A stretch of 64,000 nt of DNA, from positions 1,475,501 through 1,539,500 of the forward strand of contig NZ_CP037951.1 in NCBI RefSeq assembly GCF_004358445.1, written 5' to 3'. The first letter of the stretch is position 1, and the number at the start of each line of letters is the position of its first letter. Below the pieces are notes generated by a model. The model was not told the origin of the DNA, made no database searches, and saw only the letters and a program-made list of their open reading frames with translations. This stretch comes from Parashewanella tropica (GTDB taxonomy: Bacteria > Pseudomonadota > Gammaproteobacteria > Enterobacterales > Shewanellaceae). Position numbers and translations under genes: made by a program. This document shows, one piece after another, positions 28,196-37,071 of the stretch.

Positions 28196-29752
28196 TCAGC
28201 TTTTTTCAATATCGTTATCGTTGGCTTTAGCTACTTCTTCACTGGCAGTTTCTTGCTGGTTAGCTTCGGCTTTAGTCGCTGATTTTTCCGAGGCTATTGC
28301 TTCTTCCCTTTCTCGTGCTTCAGATTGGGCAACATTACGCTTAAGAGCTATGCCATGAAGGTGCAAACCTGAAAGGGTAAGTGCGATACCAGTTATGGAA
28401 CCAATGAAAGCTAAGGTACCAAACCACAATACACCAACGAGTGTTAAGGTTTCTTTCTTAATTTCTTTGTAGTGATCAACATTGTCTACATAAGAAGCCA
28501 TTCGATATACCTGATTTGAAAGTGCCATAGTATTAGTCGCAACCTCTAACTGACGTATTTCAAACATTAGGGCAGAATTGTCTTGTTTGATCTTTTTGAT
28601 CAGTTCCTTTTCATTGGCGAACTCTTGCTCTACTGCATCAGCTTTTGAATCTAAGGCTGAAATTTCATTATTTTGTGCTTTGTTTAATCTTGCTCGCTTA
28701 TTTGCAAGGCTTCTATAGCTGGCATTGGCTGCTTGCTTATAGGCAGCTTCAACAGAGTTAACTTCGGCTTGCTTTTGGTTAATTAAATCGTCTTTTAGCT
28801 TAAGTAAATCAGCGTAATAGCCATCAAGAAATTCAACGGACTCTAAATTAGTCTTAGGCCCCTCACCAGTGATGGTTTTATCATTAATATTGCTTAACTG
28901 ATTTTCAACATAACGAATTTTTTCATCATAGCGCTTTTCAACAGAACCAGAGGTTAAAAAGCTGGCATCATCCAATGCTTGCTTCTTTTCTTCTTTGAGA
29001 GAGTTTAATTGATCAAGCAAGCGACCTCGCTCTTTTTCAACTAAGCCAGTTGAGTTGTCAGCTCGTTCAATACTCTTTTTAAAACGCTCTTCTTTTTTCT
29101 CAGACAACTCTTTTAGTAGTGCTGATTTTTCAATTTTCAGAGCAATTAATTCTTCCCGTAATTTACCTAGCTGAGTTCTTAAAGCCGGAACATTTTTAGA
29201 AAGGCGCTGATTTTCGCGAACAACAGCGGTGTGACGTGCTTGATATTTAGTATTTACATCTGTCTTTTTGGTGTTGAGGTTTGTCATTTTCTCTTCGTAT
29301 TCTTGAAGAGCAATTTGAATGTTTTCCTCGTTTCTTTGCATTTGGTTTTCAACCTTCGCAATCTCAATTTCATTCAAATTGATTTTTTGGTTGATGGATG
29401 CAAAGGCGCGCTCAAAACCACTAAGTAAGGTTTCAAAGGTGATAACACATAATAGTGCAATCATAACCAAATAGAGTGGGAAGGATTTTCTTGAATTCCA
29501 AAAACCAACGACAAATGGAATTTTTGTTAATTCAATCATTGATACCATTACGAAAGGTGCAGCAAGTATGAAGCCACTGGTGTAACTATCAATACTTAAA
29601 ACCAAAGAAATGGAAATCGTGAGACCAATGAAGACAACGATGATTTCTACAAGCCAAGCAATTTTTCTTAAAAATTTACTGTACTTACTAAGCTCTTTTG
29701 TCTCGTTTTCTAGAATAACAGAACTCATACTACGCATCTGCTTACCACTCAT
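28196..29752 (-). CDS. Membrane protein with long central coiled coil, unknown function
   Basis: A 518-residue protein not recognised. Three membrane helices come early (about 31-53, 59-85, 91-111), followed by some 300 residues of highly charged Lys/Glu-rich heptad-like helix (about 115-420), a fourth membrane helix (about 437-460) and an acidic, Glu/Ala-rich tail ending near position 518. The layout would put a long coiled coil on one face of the inner membrane between the third and fourth helices, as in structural, tethering or mechanosensing proteins. No enzymatic motif is visible. The start has no good ribosome binding site, and Met 6 or Met 9 are alternatives. It is a single gene with its own terminator, between cysK and an exported methyltransferase-like gene. 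Confidence 0.75.
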   Translation of the reverse strand: MSGKQMRSMSSVILENETKELSKYSKFLRKIAWLVEIIVVFIGLTISISLVLSIDSYTSGFILAAPFVMVSMIELTKIPFVVGFWNSRKSFPLYLVMIALLCVITFETLLSGFERAFASINQKINLNEIEIAKVENQMQRNEENIQIALQEYEEKMTNLNTKKTDVNTKYQARHTAVVRENQRLSKNVPALRTQLGKLREELIALKIEKSALLKELSEKKEERFKKSIERADNSTGLVEKERGRLLDQLNSLKEEKKQALDDASFLTSGSVEKRYDEKIRYVENQLSNINDKTITGEGPKTNLESVEFLDGYYADLLKLKDDLINQKQAEVNSVEAAYKQAANASYRSLANKRARLNKAQNNEISALDSKADAVEQEFANEKELIKKIKQDNSALMFEIRQLEVATNTMALSNQVYRMASYVDNVDHYKEIKKETLTLVGVLWFGTLAFIGSITGIALTLSGLHLHGIALKRNVAQSEAREREEAIASEKSATKAEANQQETASEEVAKANDNDIEKS

Positions 29753-29927
29753 TCAAATTAACGGGAGATTTAGTGCTGAAGTTTTCAACACACGAACTTA
29801 AATATAGACCATGAAAAAAAATGTGAAATTTTTTTAATTAAGATGTTGTGGCGCGGTTGAAAGTGTGGGGTAGCTTGGTTGTAAAAAGTGGCTTTTTACT
29901 ATGAATTAATTAGAAAGTAACTGCTCG

Positions 29928-29963
29928 AAAAGTAAAAGAAAAGGGGGAGATTGTTTTCCCCCT
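29928..29963 (-). terminator. Intrinsic terminator of the exported methyltransferase-like gene
   Basis: Minus-strand G/C-rich stem (aggggga 29942-29948 with tccccct 29957-29963) followed by a T-rich tract, complement of 29928-29941. It starts 10 bases after the stop at 29973. Confidence 0.8.
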
Positions 29964-29972
29964 ATAAGAAAA

Positions 29973-30821
29973 TTATTTCTTTGGTTTTATGAATTTCAAT
30001 GTCATCCGATCACTTTCACCAATCGCTAGATACTTGTCTTTATTTTGCTCTTTAAATTTTAGGCTAGGTGGTAGTGTCCAAACACCAGCAGGATAATCTT
30101 TGGTGTCTTTGGGGTTGGCATTCACTTCGCTACTGGCGATGAGTTTAAAGCCGGTTTTTTCGGCTAAGTCTTTAACAAATTTTTCAGTAACATAGCCAGA
30201 CTCGATCATTTCCTCTCGAGTTGTGTTTGGTTTCGCTCTATGTTCTACAACTCCCAAAATTCCACCTGGTTTTAAAGCTTTATAGGCGGCTGTAAACACT
30301 TGGACTTCATTATCATTAGCAATCCAGTTGTGAACATTACGGAAGGTTAATACGACGTCAGCACTCTCATCTGGCGCCATTACAGAATGAGCGGGTGGCA
30401 TGAAATCAGTAACACTGATATAACCATAACGTTCAGGGTGATCCTTAAACTTCACGTCATACTTTGCACGGCTGGTTCGGTAATATTTTCGAGCTGAATC
30501 GGTAGGAAAGTGTGCCGCAATAAATTCGCCAGAACCTTTTAGAGCAGGAGCAAGAATATTGGAGTACCAACCGCCACCAGGCCAGATTTCAACAACGGTA
30601 TCGCTAGGTTTGACTCCAAAGAAATCCAAGGTAGCTTTAGGGTGACGGTATTTGTCTCTGGCTTTTTCTTTGGCAGTGCGATATTGATCATCGTATTGTA
30701 GTGTCGTTGGCATTTGTTTCGCTTGCTTATGATCATCGTGGGCATAAGCTGAAACCGATACTCCGCTTAGGCCTAGCATTCCTGTCAGAATCACTGCTGC
30801 AAGTGTTGATTGTGATTTCAT
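29973..30821 (-). CDS. Exported class I methyltransferase-like protein
   Basis: A 282-residue protein with a clear signal peptide (about 1-27, cleavage near SAYA-HDD) followed by a Rossmann-like methyltransferase fold. The segment VVEIWPGGGWYSNILAP corresponds to the SAM-binding motif I, ADVVLTFRNVHNW to motif II and LKPGGILGVVEHR to motif III. It resembles the COG4798 group of predicted methyltransferases. An export signal on a SAM enzyme is odd because SAM is cytoplasmic; the protein may have changed function. It is a single gene with its own terminator and no functional neighbours. Confidence 0.82.
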   Translation of the reverse strand: MKSQSTLAAVILTGMLGLSGVSVSAYAHDDHKQAKQMPTTLQYDDQYRTAKEKARDKYRHPKATLDFFGVKPSDTVVEIWPGGGWYSNILAPALKGSGEFIAAHFPTDSARKYYRTSRAKYDVKFKDHPERYGYISVTDFMPPAHSVMAPDESADVVLTFRNVHNWIANDNEVQVFTAAYKALKPGGILGVVEHRAKPNTTREEMIESGYVTEKFVKDLAEKTGFKLIASSEVNANPKDTKDYPAGVWTLPPSLKFKEQNKDKYLAIGESDRMTLKFIKPKK

Positions 30822-31042
30822 TATTTGTTCCTTAACCTAATTTAGTCGTGGCGATGATTGTTATAACGCAAACTTTAATCTTAAGCGACTAATTTTCAAT
30901 CTTTTACTGTTACTTTTTATGACGGTTGGAGTAACCAAGAGTATAAATTTTTAAAGAAGACAATTGAGTTGGTTTTCTTACAGTTGCACATTAGGATTTA
31001 ACTATTTATAGTTACTGTAAATTTATCCAGTGTCTTGTTTGA

Positions 31043-32980
31043 ATGCTACTTTATATTGCCGAGAAACCGAGTTTGGGTCGAGCTATTGCCGATGTGTTAC
31101 CTAAACCACATAAAAAACATGACGGTTATATTGAACTTGCCAATGGTGATTGTGTCTCTTGGTGCATTGGACATTTGCTAGAAACGGCTGAGCCAGATGC
31201 TTACGATGAAAAATATAAAAGTTGGAAATTAGAACATTTACCCATCATCCCTGAAAAGTGGCAGCTTAAACCTAAGCCTAAAACTCGCAAGCAATTAACG
31301 ACACTAAGAAAGCTGGTTAAACAATCAACTCAAATTGTGAATGCGGGTGACCCAGATCGTGAAGGGCAGTTGCTGGTTGATGAAGTCATTTCTCATTTAG
31401 GTGTATCAGGAACCAAACTCAACCATGTTCAACGTTTATTGATCAGTGATTTAAATCCTGCTGCAGTAAAGCGTGCGTTAAACAATTTAAGAAGTAACCG
31501 TGAGTTTATTCCATTAGCAACATCAGCATTAGCCAGAAGTCGAGCTGATTGGTTATATGGTATTAATTTGACTCGTGCGTATACCATTCAGGGAAAAAAA
31601 GTGGGCTATGATGGGGTGTTGTCTGTAGGTCGAGTGCAAACCCCCTTACTTGGATTAGTCGTCAGGCGTGATGAGCAAATTCAACAATTTCAATCAAAGC
31701 CATTTTATGAAGTGTTAGCGCATTTATTGACAGAACAAAATGAAGGGTTTGTAGCTAAATGGCAACCAAGTGAAGCTTGTCAGCCTTATATGGATGAAGA
31801 AGGCAGGGTGTTGGCTAAAGGGTTGGCTGAAAATGTTGTGAACCGCATCGGTAACCAAGTAGCAGAAATTACCAAACTGGAAACAAAAGACAAAAAACAA
31901 AATCCGCCTTTAACTTATAACTTATCGAGTTTGCAAATTGATTGCGCTAAACGGTTTGCAATGTCGGCTCAAGATGTACTTTCTATCTGTCAGAGTTTAT
32001 ATGAAAAGCACAAGTTAATTACGTACCCAAGATCAGACAGTCGTTATCTTCCCAAAGAGCAATTACAACTGGCGCCCAAAGTTGTGGCAGCTGTAATTTC
32101 TAATGCTTCTGAGCTAGTTGCAAATATTCCTCAGCCTAATACAAGCTTAAAGTCAAAGGTGTGGAACGATAGTAAAGTCGATGCTCACCATGCCATTATC
32201 CCAACAGAAAAACGAGTTGATTTAACTAAGTTATCAGCGAATGAAAGCAAGGTGTATCAGCAAATAGCAAGGCAATACTTGGCACAATTTTATCCAGCAT
32301 ATTTATATCAAGAAACCCAAGTAGAAGTGACTATTGCTGGTGGTAAATTCAATTGTAAAAGTAAAACTGAAAAATCCTTAGGTTGGAAAAGTTTATTCAA
32401 GTCCTCAGCAAAAGAAAATTCACTAGATAAAACGGAAACCCAGTTACTTCCTCCTCTTGCTTTAGGCCAGAGATTGACTTGCTCGCATGGTGAGCTGCTT
32501 GAAAGACAAACTCAGCCTCCTAAACACTTTACCGATGCAACGTTATTATCGGCTATGACGGGTATTAACCGTTTTGTAAAAGACCCTGAAATTAAAAAAG
32601 TACTAAAAGAAACCGATGGTTTGGGAACTGAGGCCACACGTGCGGGCATTATTGAATTATTGTTTAAGCGTGGTTTTCTGAAAAGACAGGGGAAATCCAT
32701 TCTTGCAACTGAAGCTGGAACAGGACTGATAAAAAGCTTACCTGATAACGTAAGCCAACCTGATATGACTGCGTTGTGGGAGTCCAGCTTGGAAGCAATA
32801 AGTCGTAAAGAAACGCGCTATCAAGATTTTATGCTTCCGATGCAACAGCAATTACATCAGCTGATTGAAATTGCGAGTCAGCAATTACCTACAGCACTTC
32901 AAGGGATCAAATCAACACAAAGTAAAAAGCGTTTTTACAGAAAGAAAAACACTCCTCGAAAAGCAAAAAGATCAAGTTAA
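31043..32980 (+). CDS. topB: DNA topoisomerase III
   Basis: Type IA topoisomerase that decatenates and resolves recombination or replication intermediates. The TOPRIM domain opens the protein (IAEKPSLGRAIADVLP) with its DPDREGQ acidic motif, and the active-site Tyr is in LITYPRSDSRYLP (about residue 334). The conserved GLGTEATRAGIIELL block follows. At 645 residues it is close to E. coli TopB (653) and ends in a basic tail (KKRFYRKKNTPRKAKRS) instead of zinc fingers. The ribosome binding site is poor. Confidence 0.95.
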   Translation: MLLYIAEKPSLGRAIADVLPKPHKKHDGYIELANGDCVSWCIGHLLETAEPDAYDEKYKSWKLEHLPIIPEKWQLKPKPKTRKQLTTLRKLVKQSTQIVNAGDPDREGQLLVDEVISHLGVSGTKLNHVQRLLISDLNPAAVKRALNNLRSNREFIPLATSALARSRADWLYGINLTRAYTIQGKKVGYDGVLSVGRVQTPLLGLVVRRDEQIQQFQSKPFYEVLAHLLTEQNEGFVAKWQPSEACQPYMDEEGRVLAKGLAENVVNRIGNQVAEITKLETKDKKQNPPLTYNLSSLQIDCAKRFAMSAQDVLSICQSLYEKHKLITYPRSDSRYLPKEQLQLAPKVVAAVISNASELVANIPQPNTSLKSKVWNDSKVDAHHAIIPTEKRVDLTKLSANESKVYQQIARQYLAQFYPAYLYQETQVEVTIAGGKFNCKSKTEKSLGWKSLFKSSAKENSLDKTETQLLPPLALGQRLTCSHGELLERQTQPPKHFTDATLLSAMTGINRFVKDPEIKKVLKETDGLGTEATRAGIIELLFKRGFLKRQGKSILATEAGTGLIKSLPDNVSQPDMTALWESSLEAISRKETRYQDFMLPMQQQLHQLIEIASQQLPTALQGIKSTQSKKRFYRKKNTPRKAKRSS

Positions 32981-33051
32981 CAACAATTGATATTGTATGA
33001 AGGCATACACCTTGGTATAAAAACGCCTTTTCAGAATCCTGATGGGACGAA

Positions 33052-33699
33052 ATGACATTAATGGATAAGTATCAAACCTCAGTGGCCACATTTAATAAAC
33101 TGGCTAAGCAATATCAAGATAAATACATGGATTTTGAACATTACTTTGATACTTATGATGCCATTTGTGATTTAGTCACAACCCCAAATGCAAAAATTTT
33201 AGATATTGGCTGTGGTCCTGCCAATATTTCAAGTTATTTACTAAAGAAGCGTCCAGACTATCAAATTCATGGCACTGACTTATCATCTGCCATGATTGAA
33301 CTCGCAACAGGAAATGTTGAAAACGGGAGTTTTGAAGTTCTTGATTCTCGTGAAATCAGCAAAATTGATCAAAAGTTTGATGCGATTATTTGTGGCTTTA
33401 ATGCGCCGTATTTAGATGAAGAAGATGTTGCTAAATTAATTTCAGATATCTCAGGTTTACTTAATCCTAATGGTATTTTGTACTTTAGCACTATGGAAGG
33501 CAGTTCTTTTGATAATGGCTACCAAACATCTTCAACTGGAGATCAAGTTTATATACACTATCATTCTTATCCGTTTTGCTTCGCTCAGCTTCAATCCAAT
33601 GGATTGGAACTGATTGAAGTGAAGCGAAAAATGATGCCTCCTCAAGCAAATCAGTTACAAGCAATAGATATGTTTCTATATGCAAGAAAGGTTAGTTAG
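33052..33699 (+). CDS. Class I SAM-dependent methyltransferase
   Basis: A 215-residue cytoplasmic methyltransferase. Motif I is ILDIGCGPANISSYLL (about 46-62), the acidic ribose-binding residue is in IHGTDLSSAMIELA, and the post-motif FDAIICGFNAPYL and LLNPNGILYFSTM follow. The substrate is not evident. GGGA lies 4 bases before ATG 33052, and a second in-frame ATG at 33061 is an alternative start. It follows topB by 71 bases. It ends by overlapping the convergent small membrane gene by 8 bases. Confidence 0.88.
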   Translation: MTLMDKYQTSVATFNKLAKQYQDKYMDFEHYFDTYDAICDLVTTPNAKILDIGCGPANISSYLLKKRPDYQIHGTDLSSAMIELATGNVENGSFEVLDSREISKIDQKFDAIICGFNAPYLDEEDVAKLISDISGLLNPNGILYFSTMEGSSFDNGYQTSSTGDQVYIHYHSYPFCFAQLQSNGLELIEVKRKMMPPQANQLQAIDMFLYARKVS

Positions 33700-34060
33700 A
33701 TTTCTCGTTTTCGAGAGGAGTTGGCTTAGTTTCTGTGCTTGCATTTGAGGGGGCAGGCTCAGTTTGATTATGAAAGTGCTCTACTGATTTAGGTGTATCG
33801 GCATGTCTTGCACCTTCAAATGCTGTTCCTGAGACAATAGCAGCAGCTAAGCCACCAGCCCAACACAATGGGTTTTTTGCCATACAACAGCAAAAAAGGG
33901 CGGTAATTCCTGTTCCAACGCCAATACTGAAGAGCTTAGGCTGCTTAATTTTATAGCCACACAATTCTTCATACTCTTCTTTATCATTTCTTTGCATTTG
34001 TTCGGGTTGTGGGGCCTGTATGTCGGTTGCACTTCCCGTTACTGCAGCAGATGCAGACAT
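33692..34060 (-). CDS. Small Cys-rich membrane protein, paralogue 1
   Basis: A 122-residue protein of unknown function. After a polar N-terminus (1-33) it has CGYKIKQPKLFSIGVGTG and two short hydrophobic stretches with CCC and Ala/Gly-rich sequence (about 45-80), then a polar Pro/Glu/Thr-rich tail. The CGYxxKxPxxFxxGxGxxI core recurs in the next gene (34269-34574), so the two are tandem paralogues. The Cys content and hydrophobic core suggest a membrane-associated or lipidated protein, but no lipobox or standard signal peptide is seen. Confidence 0.7.
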   Translation of the reverse strand: MSASAAVTGSATDIQAPQPEQMQRNDKEEYEELCGYKIKQPKLFSIGVGTGITALFCCCMAKNPLCWAGGLAAAIVSGTAFEGARHADTPKSVEHFHNQTEPAPSNASTETKPTPLENEKSN

Positions 34061-34268
34061 AATCTTTACACTTTTTTTGATTTCGCTTAGTTGAGTGTAA
34101 CGCAGGGATAGTTAACTTAAGGTGAATATAGGATGAATTATGAAGCGAACTTGCCTTTGAAAGTACAATTAGGATGATGGAGGGATTAATCAGGTTCATG
34201 TGCGCTTAGGAAAGTTACCTTATTCCTCGGTTGTTAATTGTTTTCCACTTAACCGTAGCGACTGACAC

Positions 34269-34574
34269 CTATGACTCTAACTTATTATGAAAACGATACA
34301 TTTTTTGCTCTTTCGGCGCCGACTCCCGAGTCGAAGCTGCACAAGCAACACAAGAGGTAATGGCTGCGCCTGTTCCCATTACCAAACAACAAGGAATATG
34401 ACAGAAAAAGCAGCAAATCGTAGAGCCTATACAAAAGCCAATTCCAGTATAAAAATACTCCGGACGTTTAACTTCATAACCACAAATTTTACAGCGCCGC
34501 TTGGTATTGGAAGTTTGTTCGCTAATTACTATTTGAGTTTTAGTAACTTCTGCATTTGCTTCAACTAAAGACAT
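34269..34574 (-). CDS. Small Cys-rich membrane protein, paralogue 2
   Basis: A 101-residue protein with eleven Cys. CKICGYEVKRPEYFYTGIGF opens the conserved part and aligns with CGYKIKQPKLFSIGVGTG of the downstream neighbour. It adds an upstream CxxC pair (CKIC), which with CCFFC and CC clusters in the hydrophobic stretch could bind metal or be oxidised. A single or hairpin membrane segment spans about 44-78. The two paralogues are on the same strand, 208 bases apart. Function unknown. Confidence 0.7.
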   Translation of the reverse strand: MSLVEANAEVTKTQIVISEQTSNTKRRCKICGYEVKRPEYFYTGIGFCIGSTICCFFCHIPCCLVMGTGAAITSCVACAASTRESAPKEQKMYRFHNKLES

Positions 34575-34654
34575 AACATAGATACTGTTTATAACGGGCT
34601 AGCGCCAAGAAACCCTACCATAGAGTTATTGAATTTAAGTTGAATAAAGCGTGA

Positions 34655-34727
34655 ATTTGCCCCTGAATGGCTAGAGGGTGTTCCCAATCAAAAATCTAAT
34701 TGGAACGCTCTCTCGCAGGGGCGAAAT
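34655..34727. repeat. Nested imperfect palindrome downstream of xthA
   Basis: An outer pair (atttgcccctg 34655-34665, caggggcgaaat 34716-34727, one bulge) encloses an inner pair (34673-34688 with 34699-34713, a few mismatches). The 73-base unit can fold into one long two-tier hairpin. No T run follows on the minus strand, so it looks more like a dispersed repeat or miniature element than a plain terminator of xthA. Confidence 0.55.
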
Positions 34728-34731
34728 GTAA

Positions 34732-35538
34732 TTATTTAAAAGTACTCCAAATTGGTGCATGATCAGATGGTTTTTCGATACCTCTTAGTTCGTAATCGAC
34801 ATCTGACTCAACCAATCTTTCAGCTAGTGATGGAGTAGCCAAAACTACATCAATTCGTAAGCCACGATTATCAACAAAGCCTTTACTTCGATAATCAAAC
34901 CACGAATAACGACCTTCACGAGTTGGATGCAGCTGGCGGAAAGTATCAATCAGCCCCCAATCAAGCAAAGTTTGTAGCCATTCACGTTCTTCAGGTTGGA
35001 AGCTGCATTTCCCTGTTTTTAACCAACGCTTGGCATTCACATCACCAATACCAATGTCTAAATCAATCGGAGAAATATTAATATCACCAATTATCGCGAT
35101 GTCTTCATCATTTGAATGATGCTCATTAAGGTAAGTCATCAGATCTTTATAGAATTTACGTTTCGCTGGGAACTTGGTTTCGTGCTCAATGTTTTCCCCT
35201 TGAGGAAAGTAACCATTAAGAACGGTAAGAGTGCGACCGTTATCTTGTTCAAACTTGCCGATGATCATTCGACGCTGTGCGTCTTCTTCATCAGTAGGGA
35301 AGCCTTTTTGAACGTGAATAGGCGCTTTTTTCGAAAGCATTGCAACGCCATAGTGCGCTTTACCACCGTGGTAATGCACTTGGTAACCCATGGCCTCAAC
35401 CGCTTCTAATGGGAAAGCTTCATCATGTACTTTAGTTTCTTGAAGACCAATGATATCTGGCTGCTGAGTATCAATCAGTGCTTGTAGTTGGTGAAGTCTG
35501 GCTCTCAGTCCGTTGATATTGAAAGATACGATTTTCAT
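34732..35538 (-). CDS. xthA: Exodeoxyribonuclease III
   Basis: AP endonuclease and 3'-5' exonuclease of base excision repair. The EEP-fold residues are all present: [18 protein letters not shown] (metal Glu), [21 protein letters not shown] and the terminal KPSDHAPIW with the catalytic Asp-His. The length of 268 residues equals E. coli. Its ATG overlaps the yciI stop (TAATG), so it is the last gene of a yciB-yciI-xthA operon on the minus strand. Confidence 0.96.
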   Translation of the reverse strand: MKIVSFNINGLRARLHQLQALIDTQQPDIIGLQETKVHDEAFPLEAVEAMGYQVHYHGGKAHYGVAMLSKKAPIHVQKGFPTDEEDAQRRMIIGKFEQDNGRTLTVLNGYFPQGENIEHETKFPAKRKFYKDLMTYLNEHHSNDEDIAIIGDINISPIDLDIGIGDVNAKRWLKTGKCSFQPEEREWLQTLLDWGLIDTFRQLHPTREGRYSWFDYRSKGFVDNRGLRIDVVLATPSLAERLVESDVDYELRGIEKPSDHAPIWSTFK

Positions 35539-35837
35539 TAAGGCAATACTCGCTTAAAAGGTTTAACGGTAACGTGTTGATATACACCTGCGGCAACATA
35601 AGGATCAGCATCCGCCCACGCCTGAGCGTCTTCTAAAGATGCAAACTCAGCAACGACTAACGAGCCAGTAAAGCCTGCTTCGCCCGGTTCTTCATTATCA
35701 ATCGCTGGATGAGGGCCTGCAATCATCAACCGACCTTCTGCTGAAAGTTGCTTTAAACGTTCAATATGTCCAGCACGAGCCGATTTTCTTAACTCAAGGC
35801 TATTTTCAACATCTTGAGATGAAATCATGTACCACAT
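35538..35837 (-). CDS. yciI: YciI-family protein
   Basis: A 99-residue ferredoxin-like-fold protein of the YCII family. The diagnostic [20 protein letters not shown] and [20 protein letters not shown] stretches match E. coli YciI closely, and the putative active-site His/Asp are retained. The biochemical function is not settled for the family. The start MWYMISSQD aligns with E. coli MLYVIYAQD. It is 2 bases after yciB and overlaps xthA. Confidence 0.92.
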   Translation of the reverse strand: MWYMISSQDVENSLELRKSARAGHIERLKQLSAEGRLMIAGPHPAIDNEEPGEAGFTGSLVVAEFASLEDAQAWADADPYVAAGVYQHVTVKPFKRVLP

Positions 35838-35839
35838 AA

Positions 35840-36382
35840 TTATTCCTTATCTTTTTCTTCTTGTGGGAGGTGAGGGTAAAGGTAAGCAATCGTACCCACA
35901 AGGTTGATAATACTTAGAATGGTTAAACCAAAGACTTTAAAGTTGACCCAAGTTTCAAGTGAAAAATTGTACGCAATATAGATATTTATGGCTGCACATA
36001 CAGCAAAAAAGGCAGCCCAATAAAAGGTTAAGTTACGCCAAATTTTTTCAGGTGCTTCGATTTCTTTACCTAGCATAGACTTGATGACAGAGCGATTCAT
36101 CAGTTGGCTGCCGATTAATAGGCCAGCGAATAGCATGTAGATGAGAGTCACTTTCCATTTAATAAAATTATCGTCGTGGAAAACGATGGTCAGGGTGCCG
36201 AAAATCGCCACCATCGCAAAAGTGACCAGTAGCATCTTTTCTATTTTTTTATAAAGAAGGTAAGTGACGATAAGCTGGATAAGTGTTGCAGCGATTAAAG
36301 CGCCAGTTGCGACATAAATATCAAAAAATTTATAAACCAAGAAAAAAATGATTAGAGGTAAAAATTCGAGTATTTGTTTCAT
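35840..36382 (-). CDS. yciB: Inner membrane septation protein YciB (IspZ)
   Basis: A 180-residue protein with about five membrane helices. The conserved [32 protein letters not shown] and [11 protein letters not shown] segments match YciB/IspZ, which interacts with elongation and division proteins and helps maintain envelope integrity. It is the first gene of the yciB-yciI-xthA operon. The 5' region contains the 264-bp repeat. Confidence 0.94.
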   Translation of the reverse strand: MKQILEFLPLIIFFLVYKFFDIYVATGALIAATLIQLIVTYLLYKKIEKMLLVTFAMVAIFGTLTIVFHDDNFIKWKVTLIYMLFAGLLIGSQLMNRSVIKSMLGKEIEAPEKIWRNLTFYWAAFFAVCAAINIYIAYNFSLETWVNFKVFGLTILSIINLVGTIAYLYPHLPQEEKDKE

Positions 36383-36429
36383 GCTGAGTTAAATGAAATG
36401 AACAATGGCAAAGAGTGTAACATGGTGAC

Positions 36430-36693
36430 TATGCTCGTGATACCTGAAGATGTAGGATTTCAGCGAGAATTAATTGCCAGTTAGGCAAGGCACTTAGTAG
36501 AAGGAATAGTAGTCTATTTCAAGGCTAAGTAACGAAGCCTTGGTGGCAATTAAACTCGCACAGGTAGGCTTCAGCATTGATTTTTCTTTGTTGTCAAAGT
36601 TTAAATTAGTACACTATTTTTTCACCCTTTAGCGTCTTGAGTCATAAAAATGCTGAAAGCCCTGAAAGTTGTATCTTCAGGTATCACGAGTAT
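36430..36693. repeat. 264-bp MITE-like element with terminal inverted repeats
   Basis: The ends gctcgtgatacctgaagat (36433-36451) and atcttcaggtatcacgag (36673-36690) are inverted copies flanked by TA. Inside lies a second inverted pair (36463-36479 with 36544-36559) that makes a long hairpin around a further partial stem. There is no coding capacity. A 58-bp relative is at 39255-39312. It fills most of the 377-base gap between yciB and yqcC; the remainder holds AT-rich likely promoter sequence. Confidence 0.75.
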
Positions 36694-36759
36694 TGAGCCC
36701 TAACAACGGTTGCCATTTTAGATTAAAATGTCGTTTAAGTTTTGCTAATTACACCTTTA

Positions 36760-37071
36760 ATGACTCAATCAATCCAACAAAATCTGAATTTAATAGAACA
36801 TCATCTTAAGCAGTATGATTTGTGGTCAGTACAAACTCCATCGAGTGAACAGCTTAGTAGCACAACACCTTTTGCTTATGATGTGATGCCATTTGAACAA
36901 TGGCTACAATTTATATTTATTCCTAAAATTCAATTCTTAATTGACTCAGAACAAGCGCTACCAAGTTCAATGTCGATCTCTCCTATGGCAGAACATGTTT
37001 GGGGACAACAGACACAACTGCAACCATTAATTGAATTGTTAAAAGCAACGGATAAGTTATTCAATGACTGA
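36760..37071 (+). CDS. yqcC: YqcC-family protein
   Basis: A 103-residue helical protein of the YqcC family (unknown function), recognised from PFAYDVMPFEQWLQFIFIPK and the position directly before truC. ATG 36760 aligns with the E. coli start; an in-frame TTG at 36742 adds six residues without support. No clear ribosome binding site is visible. It overlaps truC by 8 bases, suggesting translational coupling. Confidence 0.88.
   Translation: MTQSIQQNLNLIEHHLKQYDLWSVQTPSSEQLSSTTPFAYDVMPFEQWLQFIFIPKIQFLIDSEQALPSSMSISPMAEHVWGQQTQLQPLIELLKATDKLFND

Noticed and set aside
34287-34568. Plus-strand frame opposite the Cys-rich paralogue
   Set aside because: The minus-strand frame has a paralogue with a shared motif next door; the plus frame has none.
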